DNA of 5,337 nucleotides from Microbacteriaceae bacterium (GCA_025464125.1 JAODLU010000274.1:1-5337); one strand, 5' to 3'; numbered from the stretch's first letter, positions 1 through 5,337 are shown. Numbers and translations are program-made. The notes: generated by a model not told the origin, from the letters alone.

Positions 1-200
1 TCCGGGATCAGCCCGAAAGTGGCTTCGGCCTCGATCGGGCCAGCCAGCACGTCGACCTCGAGAACAGTGGCACGCGCATCGAGGTCGCGCCTCGATCCGG
101 GGCGAGCGATAGCAATAACGTGATGGCCGGCGTCGAGCAGTGCCACGACCACGTGTCGACCGACGTACCCGCCAGCACCTGTCACGACCACATTCGCCAT
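1..200 (-). CDS. NAD(P)-dependent epimerase/dehydratase family protein, N-terminal part (cut by left window edge)
   Basis: Reading the minus strand from the ATG at 200-198 gives 66 codons with no stop before the window edge. The protein opens with a beta strand (MANVVVTG) and the Rossmann glycine motif G8-A-G-G11-Y-V-G14, followed by an amphipathic helix (residues 15-25) and a second strand (HVIAIAR, 27-33). This is the nucleotide-binding start of extended short-chain dehydrogenases such as nucleotide-sugar epimerases and dehydratases. The second strand ends in Arg33 followed by RPGSRR, with no Asp/Glu, a pattern often associated with NADP(H) preference; that is inference. A strong ribosome binding site, GGAGGA, lies 4 bases upstream and supports this start. 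The catalytic Tyr-x-x-x-Lys and the substrate-binding half lie outside the window, so the substrate cannot be named. It is divergent from the epimerase at 368 and could act in the same sugar pathway. Confidence 0.85.
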   Translation of the reverse strand, partial: MANVVVTGAGGYVGRHVVVALLDAGHHVIAIARPGSRRDLDARATVLEVDVLAGPIEAEATFGLIP

Positions 201-204
201 TGAT

Positions 205-210
205 TCCTCC
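205..210 (-). promoter_or_regulatory. Ribosome binding site of the leftward epimerase-family gene
   Basis: On the minus strand the bases read GGAGGA, then ATCA, then the ATG at 200-198. This is a near-perfect Shine-Dalgarno core at a short 4-base spacing, and it fixes the start of the partial leftward gene. Confidence 0.75.
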
Positions 211-218
211 AGCCCCAT

Positions 219-224
219 ATTCTA
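219..224 (-). promoter_or_regulatory. Tentative -10 box for the leftward gene
   Basis: The minus strand reads TAGAAT, five of six matches to TATAAT, in an otherwise GC-rich stretch. It sits 18 bases upstream of the start codon, so the 5' leader would be very short but would still contain the ribosome binding site. I found no convincing -35 hexamer at 16-18 bases further upstream, so this is a weak call made on one element only. Confidence 0.25.
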
Positions 225-264
225 TGCGGCGACTTGCCGGCCGCCGCCTTCGCCAATGGGGCAT

Positions 265-279
265 GACGCGGGCCGCGTC
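265..279. promoter_or_regulatory. 15-base perfect palindrome, possible operator
   Basis: GACGCGG and CCGCGTC flank a single central G, giving perfect 7-base arms around one base. A one-base centre is too tight for an RNA hairpin loop, so a dimeric DNA-binding protein is the more natural reading. It lies about mid-way in the divergent region, where a shared regulator of both transcription units would bind. In DNA this rich in G and C such a palindrome can also occur by chance, so the functional call is weak. Confidence 0.25.
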
Positions 280-338
280 GACCGCCAGCGAAACCGTCAT
301 GGTCGGCCAGCTATCCTTCAAGGCGGGGCTGTGTAATC

Positions 339-356
339 ATGCGGTACGCATTTTTT
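339..356 (+). promoter_or_regulatory. Small hairpin plus T-tract directly before the ribosome binding site
   Basis: ATGCG and CGCAT (339-343 and 347-351) can pair around a GTA loop and run straight into six T at 351-356, which is followed at once by the AAGGAGA ribosome binding site. The shape is that of a minimal intrinsic terminator or leader attenuator, or of an operator overlapping the transcription start. The five-base stem and three-base loop are short, so termination would be inefficient at best. It is the most AT-rich spot of the intergenic region. Confidence 0.3.
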
Positions 357-363
357 AAGGAGA
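357..363 (+). promoter_or_regulatory. Ribosome binding site of the rhamnose-4-epimerase-like gene
   Basis: AAGGAGA lies 4 bases before the GTG at 368 and decides this non-ATG start. The Rossmann beta strand begins a few residues later, at the usual distance from the N-terminus. Confidence 0.75.
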
Positions 364-367
364 AACA

Positions 368-1444
368 GTGTCGCTTACCCGAGATGACGTTGTGCTCGTA
401 ACCGGCGGCGCCGGGTTCATCGGTTCTGCCCTTTCGCGCGCGGCAATCGGATCCGCTTCGCGGTGGATTGCCTTTGACTCCCTCCACGAGCAGATCCACG
501 ACCGCCGCGAACGGCCACAGGACCTCGCCGACGACGCTGAGCTTGTAATAGGCGATGTGGCGAGCGCGGCCGACTGGGACCGGGTGCTGTCTGACGCGAC
601 TCCCACTGTCATCATTCATCTCGCCGCAGAGACCGGTACATCGCAATCGCTGCAGCACGCCACGCGGCATGCGACGGTCAACGTGCTCGGAACAGCGATG
701 ATGATGGACGCGCTCGTGCGGCACGACGTCCATCCCCGACACATCCTGCTGGCCAGCAGTCGAGCCGTGTATGGCGAAGGCGTGTGGAACGGCGCGGACG
801 GCGAGTTCTCGCCTGGCCCTCGTTCGCATGCCCAGCTTGAGGCCAAGCAGTGGGATTTCGGCGACGCTGTGCCGGTGCCCAGTCATGCCGCCCGCACGCC
901 ACCGCGACCGGTGAACGTCTATGGGGCCACCAAACTCGCGCAGGAGAACCTGCTTGAGGCGTGGTGCGGGTCGTACGGGGTGCCACTCACCGTGCTGCGA
1001 TTCCAGAATGTTTACGGGCCAGGGCAGTCGCTGATCAACTCGTACACCGGCATCGTCTCGCTGTTCTCCCAAATGGCCGAGGAAGGGCGAGCGATTCCGC
1101 TCTACGAGGACGGCAGGATCGTTCGCGACTTCGTCTTCATCGATGACGTCGTGGCGGCGATACGCGCGGGAATAGCGTCAGGAAAGTCCGGCCTCTTCGA
1201 TGTCGGATCAGGGGATCCTTCTACCATCAGCCAGGTTGCGGAGCTGATCGCCAAATATCACAATGCCCCGCCTCCACGAGTGACCGAGCAATACCGCGAC
1301 GGCGATGTGCGTTACGCGGCCTGCGGCATCGAGGCCACGGTTGCGGCTCTCGGCTGGCGGCCGCAGGTAGCGCTGGAGGAGGGCATCGGCCACCTGCAGC
1401 GGTGGATCGCCCAGCAGGAGCAGCGGATCACGACCGCACGGTGA
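368..1444 (+). CDS. NAD-dependent nucleotide-sugar epimerase, dTDP-L-rhamnose 4-epimerase-like
   Basis: This is a 358-residue extended SDR protein of normal length, starting at GTG behind AAGGAGA. Visible are the NAD-binding motif GGAGFIG (residues 13-19), HLAAETG (84-90), the catalytic-serine strand in SSRAVYGEG (130-138), the catalytic pair Tyr185/Lys189 in YGATK, RFQNVYGPGQS (211-221) and RDFVFIDD (253-260). The Ser131-Tyr185 gap of 54 residues is about twice that of GalE-type epimerases and holds an inserted segment (about 139-180). That gap, SSRAVYGEG, the QSL-N-YTG block (220-228) and the QYRDGDVRY-type segment (309-316) resemble enzymes that convert dTDP-L-rhamnose to dTDP-6-deoxy-L-talose, as I recall that family. 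The substrate assignment is inference; another 4-epimerase or a 4,6-dehydratase-related activity is possible. It acts in the cytoplasm. It is the first gene of the operon, and its TGA overlaps the next start by 4 bases. Confidence 0.9.
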   Translation: MSLTRDDVVLVTGGAGFIGSALSRAAIGSASRWIAFDSLHEQIHDRRERPQDLADDAELVIGDVASAADWDRVLSDATPTVIIHLAAETGTSQSLQHATRHATVNVLGTAMMMDALVRHDVHPRHILLASSRAVYGEGVWNGADGEFSPGPRSHAQLEAKQWDFGDAVPVPSHAARTPPRPVNVYGATKLAQENLLEAWCGSYGVPLTVLRFQNVYGPGQSLINSYTGIVSLFSQMAEEGRAIPLYEDGRIVRDFVFIDDVVAAIRAGIASGKSGLFDVGSGDPSTISQVAELIAKYHNAPPPRVTEQYRDGDVRYAACGIEATVAALGWRPQVALEEGIGHLQRWIAQQEQRITTAR

Positions 1445-3015
1445 TTGTGACTGGAAAGCCTGCACCGATCCGGCGCAGAGTGGCAGTGAGCCGATTCGTA
1501 ATTTCGTTCGCCCTGTTCGCGATCCTGTCCGTCCTGTGGGCGCTGGCCAGCCCGGTTTTCTCCTCGCCAGACGAGAATGCGCACGGAACCCGGGCGATCT
1601 CGGTCGCCCATGGCCAGCTCATGGGCCGGGAAGACAAAGGGCAGCTCATCGTGGACCTGCCCCACGGGTACGAGTATTCGGACTCAATCATCTGCTTCGC
1701 ACGAGATGACAGGGTCAACGCCAGTTGCGGGGTGGAACTCGGCGACGCCGGCGGGCAGCGCTTCTTCAATAACTGGGTGGGCAGTTACAACCCGGCCTAT
1801 TACGCGACTGTCGGGTGGCCCACCCTCTTCCTCGAAGGCTCCGCCGGCGTGTACGCCATGCGCATCATCAGCGCGCTCATCGCAGCGGTCTTCCTGGCCT
1901 GGGCTTTCCAGGCTGCTTTCGCGAGCAGGAGAACCAGGTGGATGCCCGCGGCAGTCGCTTTTCTCGCGAGCCCGATGGTGCTGTATATGGCGGGCTCTGT
2001 GACTCCACAGGGGCTCGAGATCGCCTCCGGTGCTGCGCTCTGGATTGGGCTGATGAGGCTGCTGCAGGGCTTCGATCCTTCCGGCGAGAAGCCGTCGCTC
2101 TCACGGGCATACCTCTGGACCATCGTCGCGATCTCGGCTGCAGCACTGTGCGTGGCCCGCGCGACGGGTCCGCTCTGGGTGGTCGTGATCGTGGGCACCT
2201 GCCTCGTGATTTCGGGGTGGCGACCGACCCGTGCGCTCTTCCGGACGCCACGCAGCTACATTCCGATTGCGGTGATCGCCGCAGCTGGGCTGTTCTCGGT
2301 GATCTGGACCCTGGTGGGCGGCAGCCTGTCCGGCCAGGCGGGCAGTGAATCTCCGGGTGCGGGGCGCGACTTCATCTACGGGGCGTGGATGACGATACGC
2401 AACACTCCGAGGTACGTGGAAGAGGCTGCAGGCGTCTTCGGCTGGCTTGACACTGTGCTGCCGAGCTTCGTATACATCGCCTTCTTCGCAGCCTTCGTCG
2501 TGCTTGTCGTGCTGGCGCTCTTGGCGACCAGGCGTCGCGGTTTGCTGTCCCTCGGGCTCGTAATAGTGGTCGCGGCGATCGTGCCGGTGCTGGTGCAGGG
2601 TTATTCGGTTCGGCAGACCGGGCTGATCTGGCAGGGTCGGTACGGGCTGTTCCTTTATCTCGGCATCCCCCTGGTCGCAGGACTCCTGCTGTCGAGCCGG
2701 CTCGGCGACCGGGTTGCTTTTCTCTCGGTGCGATACACCGCAGTCATCGCGTCGCTGCTCGGCGCGTACGGCATCGTGGCGTTCCTGCTGGTATTGCGCC
2801 GTTACGTGGTTGGTGACAACGACCACGTGAACAAGATGCTCAGCTCGCCGGAGTGGCAACCGCCGCTCGGGTGGATCGCCCTCGTGGTGATGTTTGCGCT
2901 CGTGATGACTGCCTTCACGGCCTGGATCATTCGGCTCGCAGTCGTGAGCGGTCGCAGCGAGCAGATCGAGGAGCCGGGCATCCGGCCTGCTGAGCGGTCA
3001 GCGTCTGCTGCCTAG
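1441..3015 (+). CDS. DUF2142-family multi-pass membrane protein, copy 1
   Basis: This is a 524-residue integral membrane protein with roughly 11-12 hydrophobic segments. A basic N-terminus (Arg11-13, Arg18) precedes the first segment (about 19-37), which leads into SPVFSSPDENAH (37-48), the P-D-E-x-A-H signature I associate with DUF2142 (PF09913). A loop of about 100 residues follows, presumably extracytoplasmic, with Cys85 and Cys96; then come YAMRI (138-142), a basic RRTRW turn, TPQGLEIAS (188-196), GPLW (243-246), VFGWLDT (332-338) and WQGRYG (397-402). Start choice: GTG at 1441 overlaps the epimerase stop as GTGA, a typical coupled start. An in-frame GTG at 1402 would add 13 unremarkable residues and overlap the upstream gene more; neither has a well-spaced ribosome binding site (AGGAG at 1416-1420 is 20 bases from 1441). 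The family's function is not known to me. Topology and context suggest polysaccharide assembly, perhaps a GT-C-like transferase. It is a clear paralog of the next gene. Confidence 0.88.
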   Translation: MIVTGKPAPIRRRVAVSRFVISFALFAILSVLWALASPVFSSPDENAHGTRAISVAHGQLMGREDKGQLIVDLPHGYEYSDSIICFARDDRVNASCGVELGDAGGQRFFNNWVGSYNPAYYATVGWPTLFLEGSAGVYAMRIISALIAAVFLAWAFQAAFASRRTRWMPAAVAFLASPMVLYMAGSVTPQGLEIASGAALWIGLMRLLQGFDPSGEKPSLSRAYLWTIVAISAAALCVARATGPLWVVVIVGTCLVISGWRPTRALFRTPRSYIPIAVIAAAGLFSVIWTLVGGSLSGQAGSESPGAGRDFIYGAWMTIRNTPRYVEEAAGVFGWLDTVLPSFVYIAFFAAFVVLVVLALLATRRRGLLSLGLVIVVAAIVPVLVQGYSVRQTGLIWQGRYGLFLYLGIPLVAGLLLSSRLGDRVAFLSVRYTAVIASLLGAYGIVAFLLVLRRYVVGDNDHVNKMLSSPEWQPPLGWIALVVMFALVMTAFTAWIIRLAVVSGRSEQIEEPGIRPAERSASAA

Positions 3016-3023
3016 GATGAGGG
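3014..3023 (+). promoter_or_regulatory. Ribosome binding site overlapping the upstream stop codon
   Basis: AGGATGAGGG precedes the ATG at 3025. Its first AG belongs to the TAG stop of the upstream gene (3013-3015). The AGG at 3014-3016 is 8 bases from the ATG, a good spacing, so ribosomes finishing the first membrane protein are well placed to start the second. This suggests coupled production of the two paralogs. Confidence 0.5.
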
Positions 3024-3024
3024 C

Positions 3025-4611
3025 ATGACAGCAGCAGCGACCGCCGCCGCCCCCCGTCGCCGCGAGTCGCTGGGATTGCTGAAAGTTTTCCTGCCAGCCT
3101 TCGTGCTCATCCTGCTGATGACCACGCTCTGGTCGCTCGCGAGCCCCATTTTCTCGATTCCCGATGAGAACGCTCATGCGGTGAAGGCTGTAGCGCAGGT
3201 ACACGGCGAACTCATCGGGCACCGCGTTGCGGGCGAGCGGCAGCTGGTGATGGATGTGCCGCCCGGCTACCTCTTCAGCGCAGAGACCCTGTGTTACGTG
3301 CACCAGCCGAACACCACGGCGAATTGCGCGGTGCCAGTTGGCGCGCCCGGCGGATTGTCTGCAGTGCCGACACAGGTGAGCAGCTATGACCCCATTTACT
3401 ACTACCTGGTCGGCTGGCCGAGCCTGCTGCTCAACGGCAACGCCGGCATCTACGCGATGCGGATAGTCAGCGGCCTGCTGACCGCGATCTTCCTCGCCTG
3501 GGCTGTGCAGTGCGCGATTGTCGCCAGGAAGACGAGGTGGATGCCGCTGGCCGTGGCCTTCACGGTGTCGCCAGTGGTGCTCTTTCTTTCAGGGGCGATC
3601 AACCCGAACGGGGTGGAGATCGCCTCGGCTGTCGCGCTGTGGGTTGGCCTGCTCAGGTTGCTCGATGCCCACCGCGACCGACCGCTCCGTGATCCGGCGG
3701 TGCGCGGCGGCCTGCCTGTGCCCTATCTCTGGGTGGTGGTGACGCTGAGCGCAGCCATCCTGGCGAACGCCAGGGCGCTCGGTCCGCTGTGGGTGCTCAT
3801 CGTCGTGCTGCTCTGCCTGCTCGTCGTCGGGCTGCGCTCGATCGCGAACGTGTTCCGCACGCGGGGAAGCTACCCATGGATCGCAGTCATCATCGCCGCC
3901 GGTCTCTTCTCCGTGCTGTGGACGCGGCTGGGCGGCAGCCTGGCCGGACAGGCAGAGAAGGGCGACGCACCTCTGGTCGGGGCCTCGTTCCTCCAGGGCT
4001 TCGCGTTCGTTGCGAAGACCACTCCCGGCTACATCCGCGAGGCCATTGGGGTCTTCGGGTGGATCGACACCGACATCCCGGGAGAATACATCTGGCTCGC
4101 GGTTGCCGCGGTGGCGATCATCCTCACCCTTGCGGCTGCTGGCACGACACGGCGGGGAGCGTGGCTCATGGCCATCATGATCGCTGCCGCCCTGCTGGTT
4201 CCGGCGCTCGTGCAGGGTTACAGCGTGCGGCAGACCGGTGTCATCTGGCAGGGCCGTTACGGGCTGTTCCTCTACCTCGGGGTCATCATCGTGGCGGGCT
4301 GGCTGCTGTCGCGTTCGATCGGGGCGCGGCTCGCGTTCGTGGCATGGCGGGTCACCTTCGTCGGGGCCGGCCTGCTCTGGGTCTTCGGTTCAGGAGCTTT
4401 CCTGTTCGTGCTGGTGCGCTACGTCATCGGCTTCGACGCACCCCTGCAACGAATGTTCCTGGCCCCGGCGTGGCAACCGCCACTCGGCTGGCTGGTGCTG
4501 GTCGCAAGTTTCACCGTCGTTTCTTTCCTGTTCTTCGGCTGGCTGGTCGCGCTGTCCCTGCGAACGCACCGGGCCGAGCGTGCGCTGGCGATGCAACCGG
4601 CAGAGGCCTGA
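3025..4611 (+). CDS. DUF2142-family multi-pass membrane protein, copy 2
   Basis: This is a 528-residue membrane protein collinear over its whole length with the preceding gene. After an Ala/Arg-rich cytoplasmic start (RRRES, 11-15) and a first membrane segment (about 20-40) comes SPIFSIPDENAH (40-51). A loop of about 100 residues with Cys90 and Cys101 follows at the same 11-residue spacing as in copy 1. Further shared blocks are YAMRI (143-147), the basic RKTRW turn, NPNGVEIAS (193-201), GPLW (253-256), GGSL-GQA, VFGWIDT (343-349) and WQGRYG (408-413). Compared with copy 1 it has a longer cytoplasm-side or loop insertion near DAHRDRPLRDP. The start is ATG, 9 bases after the upstream stop. By context it acts in the membrane during glycan assembly or export. 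Specific chemistry is unknown; GT-C-like glycosyl transfer from a lipid donor is a hypothesis. It does not resemble a flippase or Wzy polymerase more closely by the motifs I can see. Confidence 0.9.
   Translation: MTAAATAAAPRRRESLGLLKVFLPAFVLILLMTTLWSLASPIFSIPDENAHAVKAVAQVHGELIGHRVAGERQLVMDVPPGYLFSAETLCYVHQPNTTANCAVPVGAPGGLSAVPTQVSSYDPIYYYLVGWPSLLLNGNAGIYAMRIVSGLLTAIFLAWAVQCAIVARKTRWMPLAVAFTVSPVVLFLSGAINPNGVEIASAVALWVGLLRLLDAHRDRPLRDPAVRGGLPVPYLWVVVTLSAAILANARALGPLWVLIVVLLCLLVVGLRSIANVFRTRGSYPWIAVIIAAGLFSVLWTRLGGSLAGQAEKGDAPLVGASFLQGFAFVAKTTPGYIREAIGVFGWIDTDIPGEYIWLAVAAVAIILTLAAAGTTRRGAWLMAIMIAAALLVPALVQGYSVRQTGVIWQGRYGLFLYLGVIIVAGWLLSRSIGARLAFVAWRVTFVGAGLLWVFGSGAFLFVLVRYVIGFDAPLQRMFLAPAWQPPLGWLVLVASFTVVSFLFFGWLVALSLRTHRAERALAMQPAEA
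4602..4606 (+). promoter_or_regulatory. Ribosome binding site deciding the TTG start of the glycosyltransferase
   Basis: AGAGG lies inside the last codons of the upstream membrane protein gene, 7 bases before the TTG at 4614. No ATG or GTG occurs in frame near the expected N-terminus (the first in-frame ATG encodes residue 26, already past the conserved glycine loop), so the TTG start is favoured. Confidence 0.55.
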
Positions 4612-4613
4612 CC

Positions 4614-5337
4614 TTGGCCAGGATTGCGATCGTCTACGACAGCCTTTTTCCCATCAACAACGGAGGCGGCGAGCGGGTCTACCGCCGCATGTCGGAGTTG
4701 CTGCTGCACGCAGGCCACAGCGTCGACTACCTCACGCGGCGCCAGTGGGAGGTGGCCCCTGAGACCCCTTTTCGCCTGGTGCCCGTCTGGACCGGCGAGA
4801 TCTATGACGCCGAAGGCACTCGCACCACGCGAAGCGCCCTGCAGTTTGCACGCGGGGTCCATCGTGCACTTCGCGATGATCGCGGCTATGACATCGTGAT
4901 CGCCAGCGCGCTGCCCGTGCTGACCCTGCTGGCCGCCAGGCTGGCAGTCAATCGCCGCCGCACCTACCTCGTCGCGGACTGGCTGGAGGTCTGGGGCGCA
5001 GGCAAGTGGCGGAGCTACGCCGGGTTCGCAGCTGGCACGATCGCCTGGGCGCTGCAATGGCTCGGTCTTCGCTCAGCAGACCTGCACACCGTCAACAGCC
5101 ACTTCACCGCTGGCAGGGTCATGAAGTACAGCAAGTCGGCAGCACCGCTTGTGCTCGGGCTGCTCGACACGGTGGCGGGGCCGGGCACGGTGAGCGAGGC
5201 CACAAGCCCGCAATACGCGTTGTTCGTCGGTCGGCTCATCCCCGACAAGCGCGCTGCAGTACTTCCAGCAGCGGTAGCCACAGTGCCGGGCCTTGGACTC
5301 AGGATCGTCGGCAGTGGCCCGGAAGAGACAGCCGTGC
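4614..5337 (+). CDS. GT4-type glycosyltransferase, N-terminal part (cut by right window edge)
   Basis: From TTG at 4614 an open frame of 241 codons runs off the window. The N-terminus (ARIAIVYDSLFP) is a first Rossmann strand followed by a glycine loop, NNGGGERVYRRM (15-26), typical of the acceptor-side domain of GT-B glycosyltransferases of CAZy family GT4. ADWLEVW (121-127) and the TVNSHFTAGRV segment (159-169) match the usual end of the N-terminal domain. LFVGRLIPDKR (203-213) and IVGSGPEE (231-238) mark the start of the nucleotide-sugar-binding C-terminal domain. The E-x7-E motif expected further on is outside the window, as are about 120-150 residues at typical family length. It is probably a retaining, cytoplasmic or membrane-associated enzyme that uses a nucleotide sugar to extend a lipid-linked glycan. 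Donor and acceptor cannot be told. The gap to the upstream stop is 2 bases, so it belongs to the same operon. Family assignment is firm; exact role is not. Confidence 0.88.
   Translation, partial: MARIAIVYDSLFPINNGGGERVYRRMSELLLHAGHSVDYLTRRQWEVAPETPFRLVPVWTGEIYDAEGTRTTRSALQFARGVHRALRDDRGYDIVIASALPVLTLLAARLAVNRRRTYLVADWLEVWGAGKWRSYAGFAAGTIAWALQWLGLRSADLHTVNSHFTAGRVMKYSKSAAPLVLGLLDTVAGPGTVSEATSPQYALFVGRLIPDKRAAVLPAAVATVPGLGLRIVGSGPEETAV

Larger units (their letters stand above)
201..367. other. Divergent intergenic region between two sugar-epimerase genes
   Basis: These 167 bases separate the leftward partial epimerase-family gene from the rightward four-gene operon, so promoters for both directions are expected here. 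Visible contents are a tentative leftward -10 box (219-224), a perfect 7-1-7 palindrome (265-279), a small hairpin followed by six T (339-356) and the rightward ribosome binding site (357-363). I could not find a clear rightward sigma-70-type promoter. The best-looking AT-rich stretches (TATCCT at 312-317 and TGTAATCAT at 332-340) lack a matching -35. Short ORFs crossing this region show no protein-like features and are not called as genes. Confidence 0.6.

Noticed and set aside
312..340. Rightward sigma-70-type promoter (TATCCT at 312-317 or an extended -10 ending AATCAT at 335-340)
   Set aside because: Each matches the -10 consensus at only four of six bases and neither has a -35-like hexamer at the right spacing; too weak to annotate as a site.
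140..358. 72-codon plus-strand frame over the divergent intergenic region
   Set aside because: It overlaps the N-terminus of the leftward gene and has an Arg/Pro-rich, non-protein-like composition with no ribosome binding site at its start.
311..1072. 253-codon open frame antisense to the epimerase gene
   Set aside because: It is in the frame shadow of a clearly conserved SDR gene with strong G/C third-position bias; its translation is rich in Arg/His/Pro with no domain or membrane pattern.
1402..1440. Upstream GTG at 1402 as the start of the first membrane protein
   Set aside because: It would add 13 residues of no evident function and overlap the epimerase by 43 bases; the nearest purine-rich site (1375-1383) is 18 bases away. 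The GTGA overlap at 1441 is more typical, though not proven.
2101..2859. 252-codon minus-strand frame inside the first membrane protein gene
   Set aside because: The product is a low-complexity string rich in Arg, His, Gln and Glu, as expected from reading hydrophobic codons backwards; there is no credible start signal or motif.
3016..3024. Terminator or internal promoter between the two membrane protein genes
   Set aside because: The gap is only 9 bases and is filled by the ribosome binding site; no inverted repeat or T-run is present.
4419..5057. 212-codon minus-strand frame spanning the end of copy 2 and the glycosyltransferase start
   Set aside because: It overlaps two well-supported genes and its translation has no recognisable fold.

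Overview
The window is GC-rich, densely packed bacterial DNA. It has GTG and TTG starts, stop/start overlaps of a few bases and strong G/C third-position bias. This, with the type of membrane protein encoded, suggests an actinobacterium, possibly a Microbacteriaceae-like organism. The taxonomic call is inference from style, not from a marker gene. The content looks like part of a locus for an extracellular or cell-wall polysaccharide.

Layout. Positions 1-200 (minus strand, running off the left edge) hold the N-terminal 66 codons of a Rossmann-fold nucleotide-sugar epimerase/dehydratase-type protein. Positions 201-367 are a divergent intergenic region with two small symmetric elements and a tentative -10 box. 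From 368 rightwards there is one apparent four-gene operon on the plus strand: (i) an NAD-dependent epimerase resembling dTDP-L-rhamnose 4-epimerases (368-1444); (ii) and (iii) two tandem paralogous multi-pass membrane proteins of the DUF2142 type (1441-3015 and 3025-4611); (iv) the N-terminal 241 codons of a GT4-type (GT-B fold) glycosyltransferase (4614 to the right edge). Gene junctions are a 4-base overlap, 9 bases and 2 bases, so cotranscription and translational coupling are likely.

How the genes may work together (inference): the epimerase supplies an activated deoxysugar, possibly dTDP-6-deoxy-L-talose. The cytoplasmic GT4 enzyme adds sugars to a lipid-linked or polymer acceptor. The two DUF2142 proteins act in the membrane on the extracytoplasmic side. 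Their topology (a short positively charged N-terminus, one membrane segment, then a loop of about 100 residues opening with a conserved acidic PDENAH motif) is reminiscent of GT-C lipid-phosphosugar-dependent glycosyltransferases. The function of DUF2142 is, to my knowledge, not established. The paired paralogs are the most interesting item here. I saw no RNA genes, mobile elements, CRISPR arrays or origin-like features.
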